From NCBI RefSeq assembly GCF_035984415.1, contig NZ_CP130720.1, forward strand, positions 4,402,001-4,466,000: 64,000 nucleotides of DNA, written 5' to 3'. A program made the position numbers and the translations under genes. Below the pieces are notes generated by a model. It saw nothing but the letters and a program-made list of their open reading frames with translations, made no database searches and had not been told where the DNA came from. This DNA comes from Streptomyces sp. NBC_01296. GTDB lineage: Bacteria; Actinomycetota; Actinomycetes; Streptomycetales; Streptomycetaceae. Positions 52,287-61,097 of the stretch are shown in pieces; within the stretch, counting starts at the first letter, position 1; each line of letters opens with the position of its first letter.

Positions 52287-53782
52287 TCGGCGTCCTCCGC
52301 GTAGCCGAGCTTGAACAGCGCCAGCGAGGGCGCGTAGCGGCCGCCGGGACAGCGCTCGTCGAGGTGGTGCAGCAGGTCGTACGCCCAGTCGCGGCCGAGC
52401 CGGTCGTGCCATTCGGACGGGCCCAGCGGGTAGTTGACGCCGAGCCGCATCGCCGTGTCGATGTCCTCGGCGGTGGCCGCGCCGCGCGCGACGGCGTCGG
52501 CGGTCAGGTCGATCAGCATCGCGACCGTGCGCGCCACGATCATGCCGGGCACGTCGCCGATGACGGAGACCTGCTTTCCGAGCTTCTGGAACAGGCCGAC
52601 CGCCTCGGCGAGGGTCCGCTCGCTGGTGTCCTCGCCGGCGGACAGTGCGATACGGGTGGCGCCGCGGTAGTCGAGTGCGAGGTCGAAGTAGACGACGTCG
52701 GCGAACTCGATCGCGGTCTTGCCGTCCGCGAGCACCAGCTGGCCCTCGCCGGGGAGCTGGATGTACGGGCCCCCGTGCTCGGTGGACGTGACCGCGATCC
52801 CGGCCTCCTCCAGCAGCTCGACGAGCCCGGCGGCGGGACCGAGGTCGCCGACCACGGCGACCTTCTCCGGGGCCTCCTCGGGACCGGCGGTGTGCGGGGC
52901 CTGAGCCTGGGCGTCCGGGCCGTACGGGAACCAGCCGTGCCCCGACTTGCGGCCCAGGCGGCCCGACTGGACCAGCCGGCGCTGCGCGAGGGACGGGGTG
53001 AACTTGGGGCTGCGGAAGAAGGACTCCCACACGGAGCGGGTGACGGCCTCGTTGACGTCCTGCCCGATCAGGTCGGTCAGCTGGAACGGGCCCATCTTGA
53101 AGCCGCCGCACTCGCGCAGCACGGCGTCGATGGTGGCCGGGTCGGCGCCCTGCTCCTCGTACACCGCGAAGGCCTCGGCGTAGAAGGGGCGGGCGATCCG
53201 GTTGACGATGAAGCCCGGGGTGTCGGCGCAGCGGACAGGCGTCTTCCCCCAGCCCAGCACGGTGCGGTACGCGCGCTCGGCGGCGGCCGCGTCGGTCGCG
53301 AAACCGCTGACCACCTCGACGAGCGGGAGCAGCGGGGCCGGGTTGAAGAAGTGCAGGCCGAGGAAGCGGCCGGGGTGCGCGAGGCCGGCGGCGAGCTCGG
53401 TGACGGAGAGGGAGGAGGTGTTCGTGGCCAGCAGGGCGTCCGGCGCGACCACCTCTTCGAGTGCTCCGAAGAGCGCGCGCTTGACGGCGGCGTCCTCGAC
53501 GACGGCCTCGATGACGAGCGCGGCGCCGGCGAGGTCGGCGAGGGCGGAGGCCGCATCGATCCGGCCGATCGCGTCCTCGGCCTCGGCCGGGTCGAGACGG
53601 CCCTTCGCGGCCATGCGGTCGACGCGGTCCTGGACGATGCCCACGCCGCCTGCGGCGAGCTCGGCGTTGATGTCGTAGAGCAGCACCCGGTGACCTGCGA
53701 GAAGGGCGACCTGGGCGATGCCCTGCCCCATGGTGCCGGCGCCGACGACCGCCACAGTGCGGGACCGCTCGATTGCTGTCAT
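52283..53782 (-). CDS. paaH: 3-hydroxyacyl-CoA dehydrogenase, PaaH-like
   Basis: 499 residues. The NAD-binding motif VAVVGAGTMGQGIAQVALLAGH and the signature HFFNPAPLLPLVEVVSG define the family; a second C-terminal dehydrogenase domain follows (PSEWHDRLGRDWAYDLLHHLDE). Duplicated C-domains are typical of the phenylacetate-pathway enzyme PaaH. It would oxidise 3-hydroxyadipyl-CoA or 3-hydroxybutyryl-CoA. ATG with GGGAGGATC upstream. Divergent from paaN with the shared operator between. Confidence 0.85.
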   Translation of the reverse strand: MTAIERSRTVAVVGAGTMGQGIAQVALLAGHRVLLYDINAELAAGGVGIVQDRVDRMAAKGRLDPAEAEDAIGRIDAASALADLAGAALVIEAVVEDAAVKRALFGALEEVVAPDALLATNTSSLSVTELAAGLAHPGRFLGLHFFNPAPLLPLVEVVSGFATDAAAAERAYRTVLGWGKTPVRCADTPGFIVNRIARPFYAEAFAVYEEQGADPATIDAVLRECGGFKMGPFQLTDLIGQDVNEAVTRSVWESFFRSPKFTPSLAQRRLVQSGRLGRKSGHGWFPYGPDAQAQAPHTAGPEEAPEKVAVVGDLGPAAGLVELLEEAGIAVTSTEHGGPYIQLPGEGQLVLADGKTAIEFADVVYFDLALDYRGATRIALSAGEDTSERTLAEAVGLFQKLGKQVSVIGDVPGMIVARTVAMLIDLTADAVARGAATAEDIDTAMRLGVNYPLGPSEWHDRLGRDWAYDLLHHLDERCPGGRYAPSLALFKLGYAEDAE

Positions 53783-53834
53783 GTCCTGATCCTCCCGCAC
53801 CGGGTTATCCACAGGCCTGCCGGGCCCTCTTGTC

Positions 53835-53852
53835 CCGACCGATCGTTCGGTT
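53835..53852. promoter_or_regulatory. Shared 18-bp operator, copy between paaH and paaN
   Basis: CCGACCGATCGTTCGGTT, exact reverse complement of AACCGAACGATCGGTCGG at 59736-59753. Palindromic core ACCGA-N8-TCGGG. Likely TetR/PaaR site. Confidence 0.65.
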
Positions 53853-53949
53853 ACTCTAACTCCAGTCTGCTCTTCTTCACCCGCCCCTGCCTGATCTCAG
53901 TCTGCGACCCAGCCTGATCTTGCCCGGCTCAACGAGGAGTTGGTCCCTG

Positions 53950-55632
53950 ATGGCCGCCGAGCTCACCGTCCCCCAGCTGTCCGACAAGCACCGGTCCACC
54001 CTGGACCAGGCCCTGGCGGCCATCCGCAGCCGCGCCTACTGGTCCCCGCATCCGGAGCACCCCAAGGCCTACGGGGAAACCGCGCCGGCCGACGGGCTGG
54101 CCGCCTTCGAGGCCGTCCGCGGCACCCGGCTCGACCTGGGCCAGCCCGGCACGGACGGCTGGACGGGCGCCGAGGTGTCCCCGTTCGGCCCCGAGCTGGG
54201 CGTGGAGTACCCGCACGTCGACCCCGACGTACTGCTGCCCGCGATGAAGGCCGGCATGGGCGCCTGGCGGGACGCCGGTCCCGAGGCGCGCGCCCTCGTC
54301 TGCATCGAGATCCTGGCCCGGATCGGCGCGCGGACGCACGAGTTCGCGCACGCGGTCATGCACACCAGCGGCCAGGCCTTCATGATGGCGTTCCAGGCGG
54401 GCGGCCCGCACGCACAGGACCGCGGCCTGGAGGCGGTGGCCTACGCGTACGAGGAGCAGACCCGCGTCCCGGGCCAGGCCGACTGGTCGAAGCCGCAGGG
54501 CAAGAAGGACCCGCTGGAGCTCGGCAAGACCTTCACGGCCGTCCCGCGCGGCATTTCCCTGATGATCGGCTGCAACACGTTCCCGACGTGGAACGGCTAC
54601 CCGGGCCTGTTCGCCTCCCTGGCCACGGGCAACGCGGTGCTGGTCAAGCCGCACCCGCGCGCCGTGCTCCCGCTGGCGCTGACGGTGAAGGTGGCCCGCG
54701 AGGTCCTCGCCGAGGCGGGCTTCGACCCGAACCTGGTGGCGCTGGCCGTGGAGCGCCCGGGCGAGGGCATCGCCAAGACCCTGGCCGTCCGCCCCGAGAT
54801 CAAGCTGATCGACTACACCGGCTCGACCGAGTTCGGCGACTGGCTGGAGACCAACGCCCGCCAGGCGCAGGTCTACACGGAGAAGGCCGGCGTCAACACG
54901 GTCGTCGTCGACTCGACCTCGAACTACAAGGGGATGCTGTCCAACCTGGCGTTCTCCCTCTCCCTGTACAGCGGCCAGATGTGCACCACCCCGCAGAACC
55001 TGCTGATCCCGCGGGACGGCATCGAGACGGACGCCGGCCACAAGTCGTACGACGAGGTCGTCGCAGACCTCGCGGCCTCGGTCGGCGGCCTGCTGGGCGA
55101 CGACGCCCGGGCCAACGCGCTGCTCGGCGCCCTGGTCAACCCGGACGTCAAGACCCGCCTGGAGGCGGCGGCCGCCCTCGGCGAGGTGGCTCTGGCCTCC
55201 CGCGAGGTGGTGAACCCGGAGTTCCCGGACGCGGTGGTCCGTACGCCGGTGATGGTGAAGCTGGACGCCGCCAAGCCGGATCCGGAGGCCCCGTACCTCT
55301 CGGAGTGCTTCGGCCCGGTCTCCTTCGCGGTCGCCGTGGACTCCACGGCGGACGCCCTGGACCTCCTGCGCCGCACGGTGCGGGAGAAGGGCGCGATGAC
55401 GGTCGGCGCGTACACGACGTCCGCGGACACCGAGCGGGCCATCGAGGAGGTCTGCCTCGAGGAGTCGGCGCAGCTGTCGCTGAACCTGACGGGCGGGGTC
55501 TTCGTCAACCAGACCGCGGCCTTCTCGGACTTCCACGGCTCGGGCGGCAACCCGGCGGCGAACGCGGCCCTGTGCGACGGAGCCTTCGTCTCGAACCGCT
55601 TCCGCATGGTGGAGATCCGCCGCCAGGCCTGA
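53950..55632 (+). CDS. paaN: Phenylacetic acid degradation protein PaaN (ring-opening aldehyde dehydrogenase)
   Basis: 560 residues of the PaaN/PaaZ-type aldehyde dehydrogenase. Visible are MIGCNTFPTWNGYPGLFASLATGNAVLVKPHP, IDYTGSTEFGDWLE, the Cys site YSGQMCTTPQNLLIP and the final FSDFHGSGGNPAANA. It oxidises the ring-opened semialdehyde of the phenylacetyl-CoA pathway. No enoyl-CoA hydratase domain is fused, so hydrolytic ring opening needs another protein. ATG 53950 has GAGGAG upstream. Confidence 0.93.
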   Translation: MAAELTVPQLSDKHRSTLDQALAAIRSRAYWSPHPEHPKAYGETAPADGLAAFEAVRGTRLDLGQPGTDGWTGAEVSPFGPELGVEYPHVDPDVLLPAMKAGMGAWRDAGPEARALVCIEILARIGARTHEFAHAVMHTSGQAFMMAFQAGGPHAQDRGLEAVAYAYEEQTRVPGQADWSKPQGKKDPLELGKTFTAVPRGISLMIGCNTFPTWNGYPGLFASLATGNAVLVKPHPRAVLPLALTVKVAREVLAEAGFDPNLVALAVERPGEGIAKTLAVRPEIKLIDYTGSTEFGDWLETNARQAQVYTEKAGVNTVVVDSTSNYKGMLSNLAFSLSLYSGQMCTTPQNLLIPRDGIETDAGHKSYDEVVADLAASVGGLLGDDARANALLGALVNPDVKTRLEAAAALGEVALASREVVNPEFPDAVVRTPVMVKLDAAKPDPEAPYLSECFGPVSFAVAVDSTADALDLLRRTVREKGAMTVGAYTTSADTERAIEEVCLEESAQLSLNLTGGVFVNQTAAFSDFHGSGGNPAANAALCDGAFVSNRFRMVEIRRQA

Positions 55633-55645
55633 CGGCGACGGCTGG

Positions 55646-55677
55646 AGCGGGCCCGGCGTGGCGGCGCCGGGCCCGCT
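55646..55677. terminator. Terminator of paaN
   Basis: Perfect 12-bp arms AGCGGGCCCGGC/GCCGGGCCCGCT with an eight-base loop. Confidence 0.78.
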
Positions 55678-55707
55678 TGACCCTCGACCTGGTGGAGGTC
55701 CCAGAGT
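55677..55707 (+). promoter_or_regulatory. MerR-type promoter with 19-bp spacer
   Basis: TTGACC (55677-55682), a 19-base spacer containing the inverted repeat GACCT-GGTGG-AGGTC (55686-55700), then CAGAGT (55702-55707). Over-long spacers with a central palindrome are the mark of MerR-activated promoters. The -10 match is weak. Confidence 0.45.
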
Positions 55708-55726
55708 CGTGGGTGTGGAGAGCGAC

Positions 55727-56746
55727 ATGCGCAGCATCGGCGAGATGGGCCGGGACAGCGGGCTCGGGGTGAGCGCCCTGCGGTTCTACGACCGCGCGGG
55801 CGTCCTCGTACCGGCCTGGGTGGATCCGGTGACCGGATACCGCTGGTACGCGCCCGAGCAGTTCGGCGAGGCCCGGCTGCTGGCCCGGCTGCGGCGCTCG
55901 GGGATGCCGCTCGCGGACATCCGGCTGGTGCTGGCCGGCTGGGCCGGCGGGGACACCGGCCTGGTGCCCCGGCTGCTCGACGCGCATCTGCGGCGGCTCG
56001 AACGCGGGCTGGCCGATGCGCGCGACGAGTTCTCCACGGTACGAGCTCTACTCGGACACAAGGAGACCCCCATGACCACCGCCACCGCCCGGCTGACCGT
56101 GCCGGGCACCGAGATCGCGGCCGCCCTGGACACCGTGCGCTTCGCCGCCGGAACCGACCCCGAGCTGCCGGTGCTCGGCGGGGTCCACTTCGACATCGAG
56201 GGCGACGCCCTGCACCTCGTGGCCACGGACCGCTACCGGATGGCCGTTGCCCGTACGTCCACCACCGGCCACGGCGGCGGCCGGGTCCAGGTGACCGTGC
56301 CCACCCCGCTCGTGGACGCGATGCGCGCCCTGCTGACCGACGCCGCCCCGGCCCGCCTCACCGTGGCGGGCGGCAAGGTGGAGCTGGAGACCCAGGGCCG
56401 CCAGGTCGCCGGGCAGAGCCTGGACGAGGAGTTCCCCGACTACCGCCGCCTCACCCGGCTGCCCGAGGGCCGCCGCCTCACGCTGGACGTACCGGCCCTG
56501 CGGCAGGCGCTCGGGGAGCAGGACGCCGAGGTGTGCGTCCTCGTCCTGACGGACACGGTGACCGTCGGCGACGACGACTCCACCGGTGACCGGGTGGGGG
56601 TCAACCCCGCGTTCCTCCTCGAGGCGCTCGCCGCCGCGGACGAACTGCTGCTGGAGTACGCCGGCCCCAAGGCCCCCCTCGTCCTCCTGCGCCCCGCCGA
56701 CGAGGACGCCTTCTCGCTCCTGATGCCGGTCGCTCTGGACGCCTGA
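55727..56746 (+). CDS. MerR regulator fused to a DNA polymerase III beta-clamp-like domain
   Basis: 339 residues. Residues 1-115 form a MerR winged helix (SIGEMGRDSGLGVSALRFYDRAGVL, TGYRWYAPEQF) with the coiled helix behind it. From about 120 onward the sequence is that of sliding-clamp domains II and III: LDTVRFAAGTDPELPVLGGVHFDIEGDALHLVATDRYRMAV and VNPAFLLEALAAADELLLEYAGPKAPLVLL, ending LLMPVALD, the DnaN C-terminus. The first clamp domain is absent. The clamp module probably serves as a ligand or dimer domain and not as a polymerase clamp. ATG preceded by GGAGAG. Confidence 0.85.
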   Translation: MRSIGEMGRDSGLGVSALRFYDRAGVLVPAWVDPVTGYRWYAPEQFGEARLLARLRRSGMPLADIRLVLAGWAGGDTGLVPRLLDAHLRRLERGLADARDEFSTVRALLGHKETPMTTATARLTVPGTEIAAALDTVRFAAGTDPELPVLGGVHFDIEGDALHLVATDRYRMAVARTSTTGHGGGRVQVTVPTPLVDAMRALLTDAAPARLTVAGGKVELETQGRQVAGQSLDEEFPDYRRLTRLPEGRRLTLDVPALRQALGEQDAEVCVLVLTDTVTVGDDDSTGDRVGVNPAFLLEALAAADELLLEYAGPKAPLVLLRPADEDAFSLLMPVALDA

Positions 56747-56757
56747 CCCGCCCGGCC

Positions 56758-57531
56758 CTACGGCGCTGCCTCGTGCGGCTTCGGCCCTCCCCAGTGGAAG
56801 AGCGTCATGGCCACGCTCGTGGCCAGGTTGTAGCTGGAGACCTGGGGCCGCATCGGCAGGGAAACCAGATGATCGGCCCGCTCCCGCAGCTCGGGCGAGA
56901 TCCCGTGCCGCTCCGAGCCGAAGGCGAGCAGGGCGTCGTCCGGGAGGGTGAGGGCGCGGATGTCCTCGCCCTCCGGGTCGAGCGCGTACAGCGGCCCGGC
57001 GGGCAGGGTGTCGAGCTCCACCCGGTCCACGGTGGTGGCGTAGTGCAGCCCGGCCCCGGCCCGGACCACGTTCGGGTGCCAGGGGTCGAGGTCGCCGCGG
57101 GTCACCACGCCGGTGGCGCCGAAGCCTGCGGCGAGCCGGACCACGGCGCCGACGTTGCCGAGGTTGCGGGGGTTGTCGAGCACGACGACGGGCGCGGTCC
57201 GGGGCTGCCGCTCCAGCCGGGCCCGGCCCTCGGCCCGGTCGGGCCGTACCGCCAGCGCCGCGACCCCGGTGGGGTGGACCCGGGTCAGCAGCGTCCGCAG
57301 CTCGGCCTTCCGCACCAGCCGCCCGACCTCGCCCGCCACGTCCGGAGCCAGCTCGCCGGCGAGCGCCCGCACGGCATCCGGATCATCGGCGACCACGGCC
57401 CGCACCTCGGCCCCGAACCGCAGGGCGTGCTTCAGCGCGTGGAACCCGTCGAGGAGTACGAGGTCCCCCCGCTCGGCGGCCTCCCGCCACTGCCGTGCGC
57501 TCTCGTCGGGGCTCCCGTGCTGCTCAGTCAT
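56758..57531 (-). CDS. SpoU/TrmH-family RNA 2'-O-methyltransferase
   Basis: 257 residues. SPOUT motifs: VVVLDNPRNLGNVGAVVRLAAGFGATGVV, LLAFGSERHGISPELRERAD and LPMRPQVSSYNLATSVAMTLFHW, the deep trefoil knot of SpoU. It methylates ribose in rRNA or tRNA. ATG chosen at TEQHGSPDESARQW. Convergent with the MerR-clamp gene, 12 bp apart. Confidence 0.92.
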   Translation of the reverse strand: MTEQHGSPDESARQWREAAERGDLVLLDGFHALKHALRFGAEVRAVVADDPDAVRALAGELAPDVAGEVGRLVRKAELRTLLTRVHPTGVAALAVRPDRAEGRARLERQPRTAPVVVLDNPRNLGNVGAVVRLAAGFGATGVVTRGDLDPWHPNVVRAGAGLHYATTVDRVELDTLPAGPLYALDPEGEDIRALTLPDDALLAFGSERHGISPELRERADHLVSLPMRPQVSSYNLATSVAMTLFHWGGPKPHEAAP

Positions 57532-57579
57532 GCCGACGAGCGTACGGGCCGTGGCCCGGGGGTCCGGGGCACGCCCCGG

Positions 57580-57617
57580 GAACGGGGAAAGGGCGGGGCG
57601 GGGAGAGCCCCGCGCAG
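57580..57617. repeat. Dispersed intergenic repeat (second copy)
   Basis: Near-copy of the reverse complement of 45531-45571 (GAAC...AAGGGCGGGGCGGGGAGAG...CGCGCAGC). Typical Streptomyces short repeat with hairpin potential. Confidence 0.55.
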
Positions 57618-57640
57618 CGCAACCCGCACGCCCCGGCGGG

Positions 57641-58855
57641 TCAGCGCACGCCGGCGCCCGGCTCCGCCGGCGCAAGGGCCCGCCCGGCCTCCGCCGGAAC
57701 CGCCGCAGACCCCGCAGACGCCACCGCCCCCGCAGACCCCGCCGACCCCACCAGGCCGGAGGCCCTGGCCCCCACCCACACCAAGAACACCGTGGGCAGG
57801 AACACCGCATCGGCGGCGATCATCGCCAGGGAAAAGAACGGCAACCCCAGCAGCACCGCAATCCCGGCATGCTCGAGCATCATCGCCCCCAGCAGCACGT
57901 TCTTGATCCGCCGGTTGAACACCGTGAACGGGAACGCGACCTGCACCGCCACCGTCCCGTACGACAGCAGCATCACGAGCGTCCCGCTCCCCGCCACCAC
58001 CGACGACAGTTCCGGCCACGGCGTGAAGTAGTCCAGACCGAGCGGGTAGTACAGCGCGGTCCCGTCCTGCCACCGCGAGCCCTGGATCTTGTACCAGCCG
58101 GCCGTCGCGTAGATCAGGCAGACCTCCGCCATGATCACCAGCAGCCCCGCGTTGTGCACCAGGTTCGCCAGGACGTCGAGGACCGCCCGCCCCTCGCCCT
58201 CCGGCTCGAACCGGTCCACCATCCACCACACCGCGCAGACCACCCACAGCGCCGCGAAGGCCGCCAGCCAGCCGTAGCCGAACCGCGCCGCCACGGCCCC
58301 GTACGCGAACACCGCGCCCAGCACACCCCACAGCACCGGCCCGGCCGCCCCCGCCGAGGCCGACCCCCGCAGCCGTGCGCGCCGCGCGTCCAGCGACCAC
58401 ACCTGTGCGCACCGGGTCAGCACCAGGTACATCGCCATCAGGTGGATGACGTTGTCCCCGCCGTCGCCCATGAACACGCTGCGGTTCTGCAGCGACAGCA
58501 CCCCGGCCATGAACACCACGGACATCGCGCGCGTCCGCCAGCCCAGCATCAGCAGCACGCTCGACAGCACCGACACCGCGTAGACGGTCTCGAACCACAG
58601 CCCCGAGTCCGACCACATCAGCACCGTGAAGGCGTGGTTCGAGTCGATCAGCCGCTCCGCCAGCCCGAAGCTCCAGGGCCCGTCCGGCCCGTACAGCTCG
58701 TGCCGGTTGGGGAACTCCCTCAGCAGGAAGAACAGCCAGGTCGCGGAGAAGCCGATGCGGACGACGGCGCTCTGGTACGGGCCCAGCGCCCGTCCGGTGA
58801 CCTGTGCGACCGCCCGGCCGGCAGCGGCCCGCGCCCGTCTCACAGCGTCCACCAC
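57641..58855 (-). CDS. HTTM-domain membrane protein
   Basis: 404 residues with about seven to nine hydrophobic helices, for example FSATWLFFLLREFPN, VSVLSSVLLMLGW and WGVLGAVFAYGAVAARF. HTTM (vitamin K-dependent gamma-carboxylase-related) features include the NRSVFMGDGGDNVIHLMAMYLVL and YATAGWYKIQGSRWQDGTALYY segments. The carboxylase activity is not proven for bacterial members. GTG 58855 with GGGAGC upstream overlaps the DUF5819 gene by 16 bp. An Ala/Pro-rich tail follows. Confidence 0.83.
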   Translation of the reverse strand: MVDAVRRARAAAGRAVAQVTGRALGPYQSAVVRIGFSATWLFFLLREFPNRHELYGPDGPWSFGLAERLIDSNHAFTVLMWSDSGLWFETVYAVSVLSSVLLMLGWRTRAMSVVFMAGVLSLQNRSVFMGDGGDNVIHLMAMYLVLTRCAQVWSLDARRARLRGSASAGAAGPVLWGVLGAVFAYGAVAARFGYGWLAAFAALWVVCAVWWMVDRFEPEGEGRAVLDVLANLVHNAGLLVIMAEVCLIYATAGWYKIQGSRWQDGTALYYPLGLDYFTPWPELSSVVAGSGTLVMLLSYGTVAVQVAFPFTVFNRRIKNVLLGAMMLEHAGIAVLLGLPFFSLAMIAADAVFLPTVFLVWVGARASGLVGSAGSAGAVASAGSAAVPAEAGRALAPAEPGAGVR

Positions 58856-59652
58856 GGCAGCTCCCGGTAGTACGTCTGGGTGTCGGTCTTCTCGTCGCTC
58901 CACGGCGGCGCCGCGACCGAGCGCGTCGCCGAGCGCAGCTGGATCCGTATGATCTCGCCCCGCACGGACCCGTCCTCCGTGAGCCGGTTCAGCGCGATCC
59001 GCCGCAGGTACTGCTCCGACAGTTCGCCGCGCTCGCCGATCGGCTTGTTGTCCTCGTCGTGCGAGCCGGTGAAGAAGTCCCAGGCCCGGCGCAGCTCGTT
59101 CTGCCGGGTGTGGCTCGGCAGCAGGCTGTGCCGGATGGCCGCACCGTCCTCGGCCGACAGGTCGCGCCAGCCGACGGGGACCGGCTCGCCGCCGAGGGTG
59201 GAGCGGACCTCGGCCCGCACCTCCACCGCGATGTTCTGCTGGAGCGGGTTGGGGGCGAAGAGCTTCCAGTTCTGCTCGAACTCGGGGTAGATCCAGTCGT
59301 CGACCGTCTGCGCGTGCTGCTTGCTCACCGTGTTGGACGGGGCGACGTGCAGGAAGACCAGCGCCAGGTGGCCGCAGGCGGCGAGGCCCACCGCCGCGAG
59401 GGCCAGGGCCGTGACGACGCGGTACGGGGCGGACAGGCCCGCGATCCCGGGAGCCCGCGGCGGCGCCGCCCGGTCGACGGGCGGCTCGACGGCCGCTTCG
59501 GCCGGGGGCTCGACCGGCGGCTCGACCGGCAGATCCGCCGGCGGACGGGCCGACGGGACGGGCGCGGCCGCCGCCGCGACGACCGGCGGATCGATCGGCG
59601 GACCGGCCGGCGCAGCAGCTGCTTCCGCGGGCTCGCGCTCGTTCGATTCCAT
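58840..59652 (-). CDS. DUF5819 membrane-anchored protein
   Basis: 270 residues. A Pro/Ala-rich cytoplasmic N-terminus of about 75 residues, one transmembrane helix (YRVVTALALAAVGLAACGHLALVFLHVAPSN), then an outer domain with WIYPEFEQNWKLFAPNPLQQN, the DUF5819 hallmark. DUF5819 and HTTM genes are regular partners, and here they overlap, indicating a joint function. Function unknown. Confidence 0.82.
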   Translation of the reverse strand: MESNEREPAEAAAAPAGPPIDPPVVAAAAAPVPSARPPADLPVEPPVEPPAEAAVEPPVDRAAPPRAPGIAGLSAPYRVVTALALAAVGLAACGHLALVFLHVAPSNTVSKQHAQTVDDWIYPEFEQNWKLFAPNPLQQNIAVEVRAEVRSTLGGEPVPVGWRDLSAEDGAAIRHSLLPSHTRQNELRRAWDFFTGSHDEDNKPIGERGELSEQYLRRIALNRLTEDGSVRGEIIRIQLRSATRSVAAPPWSDEKTDTQTYYRELPWWTL

Positions 59653-59735
59653 CCCGCCCCGATCATCCGGCGTCCACAGGGTTGACCTCAGAGGTTGACA
59701 CCCTACGGGCCGCCGACCCACCATTGAAGAGTACG

Positions 59736-59753
59736 AACCGAACGATCGGTCGG
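59736..59753. promoter_or_regulatory. Shared 18-bp operator upstream of paaA
   Basis: AACCGAACGATCGGTCGG; with the next base it forms ACCGAACGATCGGTCGGT, eight of nine pairs symmetric. Lies 35 bases before the paaA ATG, where repressor binding would block transcription. Confidence 0.7.
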
Positions 59754-59787
59754 TCGGGCGGTCAACAATCTCTGGCAGGGGGCCGGG

Positions 59788-60816
59788 ATGGTGGCAGTGA
59801 CCCCGGAAACGGGGCAGGACTCAGGCCTCGGGGCTGACCTCGGGGCACAGCTCGCGGCAGCCTTCGACGCCGCCGTGGCGGCCGACGAGCGCGTCGAGCC
59901 GCGCGACTGGATGCCCGAGGCGTACCGCGCCTCGCTCGTCCGCCAGATGGCCCAGCATGCCCACTCCGAGATCATCGGAATGCAGCCCGAGGCCAACTGG
60001 ATCACCCGTGCGCCTTCGCTGCGCCGCAAGGCGATCCTGATGGCCAAGGTCCAGGACGAGGCCGGCCACGGCCTCTACCTGTACAGCGCCGCGGAGACCC
60101 TCGGCACCAGCCGCGACGAGCTGCTCGACAAGCTGCACTCCGGCAAGCAGAAGTACTCCTCGATCTTCAACTACCCCACCCTGACCTGGGCCGACGTCGG
60201 CGCGATCGGCTGGCTCGTGGACGGCGCGGCGATCACCAACCAGGTGCCGATCTGCCGCTGCTCCTACGGGCCGTACGCCCGCGCGATGGTCCGGATCTGC
60301 AAGGAGGAGTCCTTCCACCAGCGCCAGGGCTTCGAGCTCCTCATGGCCCTGTCCAAGGGCACCGAGGCGCAGCACGCGATGGCGCAGGACGCCGTGGACC
60401 GCTGGTGGTGGCCCTCGCTGATGATGTTCGGTCCGCCGGACGACGAGTCGGCGCACTCCGCGCAGTCCATGGCCTGGCGGATCAAGCGGCACTCCAACGA
60501 CGAGCTGCGCCAGCGCTTCGTGGACATCGCCGTTCCGCAGGCCGAGGCGCTGGGCCTGACCCTGCCCGACCCGGACCTGAAGTGGAACGAGGAGCGCGGG
60601 CACCACGACTTCGGTGCGATCGACTGGGCCGAGTTCTGGGACGTGCTCAAGGGCAACGGCCCGTGCAACGAAGAGCGGATCGGCCAGCGGCGCCGGGCCC
60701 ACGAGGAAGGCGCCTGGGTCCGCGAGGCGGCCGCGGCGTACGCGGAGAAGCACACGGCCCGGACCTCACACACCGCGGTACAGAGCACGGCAACGAACGA
60801 GGAGGCAGGGGTATGA
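59788..60816 (+). CDS. paaA: 1,2-phenylacetyl-CoA epoxidase catalytic subunit PaaA
   Basis: 342 residues. The diiron ligands are in QHAHSEIIG, KVQDEAGHG and KEESFHQRQG, the ferritin-like core of PaaA. It adds one O2 atom to the ring of phenylacetyl-CoA. Stop overlaps paaB start (ATGA). First gene of paaABCDE. Confidence 0.97.
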   Translation: MVAVTPETGQDSGLGADLGAQLAAAFDAAVAADERVEPRDWMPEAYRASLVRQMAQHAHSEIIGMQPEANWITRAPSLRRKAILMAKVQDEAGHGLYLYSAAETLGTSRDELLDKLHSGKQKYSSIFNYPTLTWADVGAIGWLVDGAAITNQVPICRCSYGPYARAMVRICKEESFHQRQGFELLMALSKGTEAQHAMAQDAVDRWWWPSLMMFGPPDDESAHSAQSMAWRIKRHSNDELRQRFVDIAVPQAEALGLTLPDPDLKWNEERGHHDFGAIDWAEFWDVLKGNGPCNEERIGQRRRAHEEGAWVREAAAAYAEKHTARTSHTAVQSTATNEEAGV

Positions 60817-61097
60817 CGCAGAACTGGCCACTGTGGGAGGTGTTCGTGCGTTCGCGCCGCGGCCTCTCGCACACGCACGCGGGCAGTCTGCACGCGCCCG
60901 ATGCGGAAATGGCCCTGCGCAACGCCCGCGACCTCTACACGCGGCGCGGCGAGGGCATCTCGATCTGGGTGGTGCCCTCCACCGAGATCACCGCGTCCTC
61001 GCCGGACGAGCGGGACCCGTTCTTCGCCCCGTCGGCCGACAAGCCGTACCGGCACCCGACCTTCTACGAGATCCCCGAGGGGGTGCACCACCTGTGA
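60813..61097 (+). CDS. paaB: Phenylacetyl-CoA epoxidase subunit PaaB
   Basis: 94 residues, normal for PaaB: WPLWEVFVRSRRGLSHTHAGSLHAPDAEMALRNARDLYTRRGEGISIWVV. Small structural or coupling subunit. Stop overlaps paaC GTG (GTGA). Confidence 0.96.
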   Translation: MTQNWPLWEVFVRSRRGLSHTHAGSLHAPDAEMALRNARDLYTRRGEGISIWVVPSTEITASSPDERDPFFAPSADKPYRHPTFYEIPEGVHHL

